Below, one piece after another: positions 60,771-64,000 of a DNA stretch of 64,000 nt. This DNA is from Balanoglossus misakiensis (Eukaryota > Hemichordata). The stretch is from NCBI GenBank assembly GCA_040954595.2, contig CM082580.2, positions 1,426,001 through 1,490,000 of the forward strand, given 5' to 3'. Position 1 is the stretch's first letter, and every line of letters begins with the position of its first letter. The notes below the pieces were generated by a model. It ran no database searches. It was not told the origin of the DNA and saw nothing but the letters and a program-made list of their open reading frames with translations. The position numbers and the translations under genes are program-made.

Positions 60771-63700
60771 TAAAATTATATAAGGCTGTTTATTTTACTG
60801 ATAAAAAATTTTATAGGTCTTTGTAGGTTATAATAAAGAAAATTATCAAAATCGGTTCACCAGTTTTCAAGGTACAAAAGCATCAAAAAATACTGATATT
60901 CTCAAGTATCTTCAACATTTTTCAAAAAATTATGCACGATTCACAGAAGAATACTTCTTTCAGTTTTACAGGAGATCATCTAAACTTGTAAAGAAAATCT
61001 CTCTATTTTTTGCATGGCACCATGGGAAATATGAAATTTTGCAATGTTTGATGTTCCGTGTCTCAATCATAGTTGATCTAATTGTAACGAAATTTTCAGA
61101 ATATATTACAATATATGTGCAGATACAGATAGTGACTTCAGTTTTTGATATCTGGATTACAATTTAAATTCCCAGGCGCTCAAAAAAGGAAAAACCTAGC
61201 ATTTTACCATTGCAAATGGGCGGCCATATTGGATTGATATTTCATTAGATGGCAATATCTGTTTATACACTGCAATTTGCTGAAAATCAGTTCAATCACT
61301 GTAGTGAGTGGAAATATTTAAATTCTTGTGTATTTTGAGCAATAATACTACTACCAAAAATATTTTATACAGTTACTTCTGGACAGCAAAAATTGCCATC
61401 ATTCAAGTCAAACTCTCAGATCGGCCCTTTTGCTTGCCTGTGTTGGGCAGATATCAAAAGTGGAGAAAGTTGGATAGTGTAATGTCTACATGTATTTGTA
61501 CTATCCTTGTAGTCTATTAACATTTACACGATTTTCATATTAATTTTGGTATGATATGCATGGAAAGACTGGCTGGCTATAAATCATAAAACTGAACGTC
61601 CTTGCACCATACAGTTTTTACTGCATACACATGTAGTTTAAGCAAACTGTGTATTTCATGTATTCCACTTTTCTGCCTTCCTTGCTGGCTTTCTCCATTT
61701 ATTTTCTTACTGTTTCTTTGTAACATTACTGATTTTTTTTCTGGTAATTCAATTTCTGGCTGAAATAAATGTACTAGAGCTGGTAAGGTTTCCTGAACAT
61801 TAATCCCTGTATCTTGAAGGCAGGTGTGCAAGTTCATATAAAGTTCATTGGTTAAAGGAATATTATGAGCTGATAAATCTTCTAAGCTCTTCTTTCTGGC
61901 TAGAAGGTCTGCTATATTATCGAATACTCTTTATGCTACTTCCATAATGTTGCCTGTGCAAATTAACAATCAAAATACCCACTTGCTAGACAATTGTAAG
62001 ACAAACATTTTTGTTGGGTAATTACAGAATAATTATTTTAATTCCATGCATACTCTACCTAAACACAAATTAGAATATATAACTGAAATTATAATTATAC
62101 ACAGGTCTATGAAATGCAAAGAAAATGTATTTCTAGGAAAGAACACCCATGGGCATTCAGCTCTAAGCAGATAACATCAGTCACTTTGAAGACATGTCAC
62201 TTCCCAGACTTGACTAAACAAACTTCCAACCCTGAAGTGAAACGCATCTCCGAGTTGCATACACAATATGATCATATAATGTTAGATATTTATCATGGTT
62301 TAAGTGAAAACAAATTAGGAGATGTAAACACCCCTGCCATTTATTCAGTGCCATATAATGCTGCCATTATGCACATATTGACTCTAGCCACTTTCCCAGT
62401 GGGAGGAAAAAGACTTTAATGGACACCAAGCGGGAAGAAACGAAAGTTACTAAGTTTTTGGCATTTCATTTTTATTTGTGAGATCGAGAAATTAAAATAT
62501 GACAAGTTTAGAAAATAATCAGATTACACAGTATGTCCCAGTTCGTATGGCGGCCATATTGGATTCTGAACTCTCTAGTGATATAAACATATAGTGTACT
62601 TGGCGAGTCTCAGTATAGGGAAATCAACACAATCAGACAAAACTTGGGTTACCCATTGCAATAATACTATCAAATTTCAAAGCAATCCCATATGCAGTTT
62701 CAGAAAAATCAGTATTTTCACCAAAATTGTACAATATCTTACGTCAATCGCTTCAGGGAACATGCCTACCAAAGCTCAAGGCAATCTGACAATCAGTTTG
62801 AAAGAAAATAATTTTTAATGAAAAATTCCAAAACTATCACACACAAAACGCAAATATGCATATTTCAAGTATTTTTCTAAAACATCTCACTTAATTATTC
62901 CCAAGGAACAACCCTGCAAAATTTGAAAGCAATCTGACAAGCAGTTTTAGATAAAACTATTTTTGACCAAAAAAGACAAAAAATTCTACAAAATTATAAA
63001 TATGCACATTTTTCATCAACCAGGTTTTCATCAAATGGGACCATATATCCAAATGTATGCTTCAAAGCAACACGACTCTCAGAGAAAAAAATGCTTGTCA
63101 CCCTGGTCAAAAATTTGGTTTTACTAAAACATCAAATCGGTTATCTCTCAAAGCTAAAAGGGTTATCACCAAACAGATTACAATTTTCTTTACTTGTGGT
63201 GGTTTTGGTTTTATCGGTTTGCCCAATAAAAATTAGGATAATTGTTTAAGTATGCCAACAGTGAGGTGGAAATCACACCAGAAAAGCGAAAATACGCCAA
63301 CAACATGTAAACAGTAAAATGTTACGAAAAAACAAACAGAAAAGCGAAAATACACCAACCACGTTTAAACCGTAAAATTAAAAAAAAATGCAAACACTGG
63401 CTCTACGTGCGCTTAGGCAAGAGGCCTAGCAATAAAATTCTCACAGAGTATAACCCTATAAATATGTCTAGACTTTCTCGATTATGACCTCAGGGTCAGC
63501 AGCGAAGCCATACACAGAATGGCCGAGAGGCATGGCTAGCTGCACGCCCGTAGCTCGGATTTTTTTCTGGAATAAGACCTACTTCTGTTCAACTACAAGG
63601 TGTTGAACGGATAGCTGCAAATCACCTAATACCAGACTAAACAATCGAGCGACGGTAACGTAGCTACATAGGCTATGGTACTAAAAGCAATGACTGGATT

Positions 63701-64000
63701 ATGAGCCTACCGAAAAGACGTCTTGATCCCGCGGCAGTAAGAAGGAAAGTGGTCGAAACCCGGCGTCGCACACCGGAAACGGGTCAATGATCACCTGTTG
63801 TTATGGAGAGTGGGACTTGTTACCCAATCACAGACCATAGTTAGCATTACGACACACTAATGAATATGCATACATGCTATAGCTGCATATTTTATTATTT
63901 TAGAACGCACTGGAACATGCTCGCATTCGAAGGAATATTCCATTTGTATATGCAAATAGCAAACCTATGTTCTCGAGTGTGAGTGCACCATTGTCTCAGG
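60771..64000. other. AT-rich stretch without recognised gene
   Basis: Contains two GGCGGCCATATTGGATT phrases (about 61219 and 62550), suggesting another dispersed repeat. Sequence from 62590 to 63130 has repeated AATCTGACAA/CAGTTT phrases. From about 63400 the GC and CpG content rises (63480-63800), which could be an unrecognised exon, promoter or transposon end. No tRNA or rRNA is visible. Confidence 0.5.
62114..62419 (+). CDS. Possible terminal exon of an unknown protein
   Basis: A 101-codon open frame that extends upstream to an acceptor-like ATACACAG at about 62104, so the Met may be internal. Encodes ...KEHPWAFSSKQITSVTLKTC... and NTPAIYSVPYNAAIMHIL, ending KRL and a stop. Composition is ordinary for a protein and not repeat-driven, unlike most frames here. 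I recognise no family and see no partner exon. It may be chance. Confidence 0.2.
   Translation: MQRKCISRKEHPWAFSSKQITSVTLKTCHFPDLTKQTSNPEVKRISELHTQYDHIMLDIYHGLSENKLGDVNTPAIYSVPYNAAIMHILTLATFPVGGKRL

Overview
The window looks like AT-rich, repeat-dominated DNA from an animal genome, probably a marine invertebrate. Reasons: spliced exons with GTAAGT-type donors, a tRNA-derived SINE, a Ty3/gypsy retrotransposon, TTAA-flanked DNA transposons with palindromic MITEs, and kilobases of satellite. I cannot name the species. No ordinary host gene, rRNA or true tRNA gene was found; everything that codes recognisably is transposon-derived.

Layout. 1-4795: old interspersed repeats (families called A and B here) carrying a palindromic MITE, a SINE and a few satellite monomers. 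4795-16495: a large transposon on the minus strand whose transposase-like gene I reconstructed as 11 exons (about 580 aa, 3' end missing). The protein resembles the Kolobok-type (TTAA-inserting) transposase group. Its terminal inverted repeat survives at 16304-16495 next to a TTAA. Three later insertions or foldbacks lie in its introns: a complete, young Ty3/gypsy element (5193-10193, 154-bp LTRs with one difference, ATGAT target duplication, one-base frame break between gag-protease and RT), a 795-bp TTAA element (10680-11474), and a palindromic foldback (around 14004-14151). 16500-20690: second copies of B and A, another MITE, another SINE and a CpG-rich foldback insertion.

20690-40560: a satellite array of roughly 190-bp monomers with higher-order duplications, split by a 4007-bp, nearly perfect palindromic element (22689-26695, TAT target duplication). 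That element carries part of a Cys/His-rich protein across its 225-bp centre. 40560-42900: a G-rich tract, a third B fragment, a minisatellite and purine-rich simple sequence. 42950-60280: a second repeat domain built from ~0.9-kb units, a 145-bp repeat and a 116-bp satellite with 9- and 10-unit higher-order repeats, all shaped by a segmental duplication. 60280-64000: AT-rich sequence with a 139-bp tandem duplication and no recognised gene.

Main connection: the palindromic MITEs at 162-503 and 18255-18585 are head-to-head copies of the last ~190 bp of the Kolobok-like element at 4795-16495. The window therefore holds a probable source element, its deletion derivatives, and (at 2396-2399) a related copy of its target site that was never filled.
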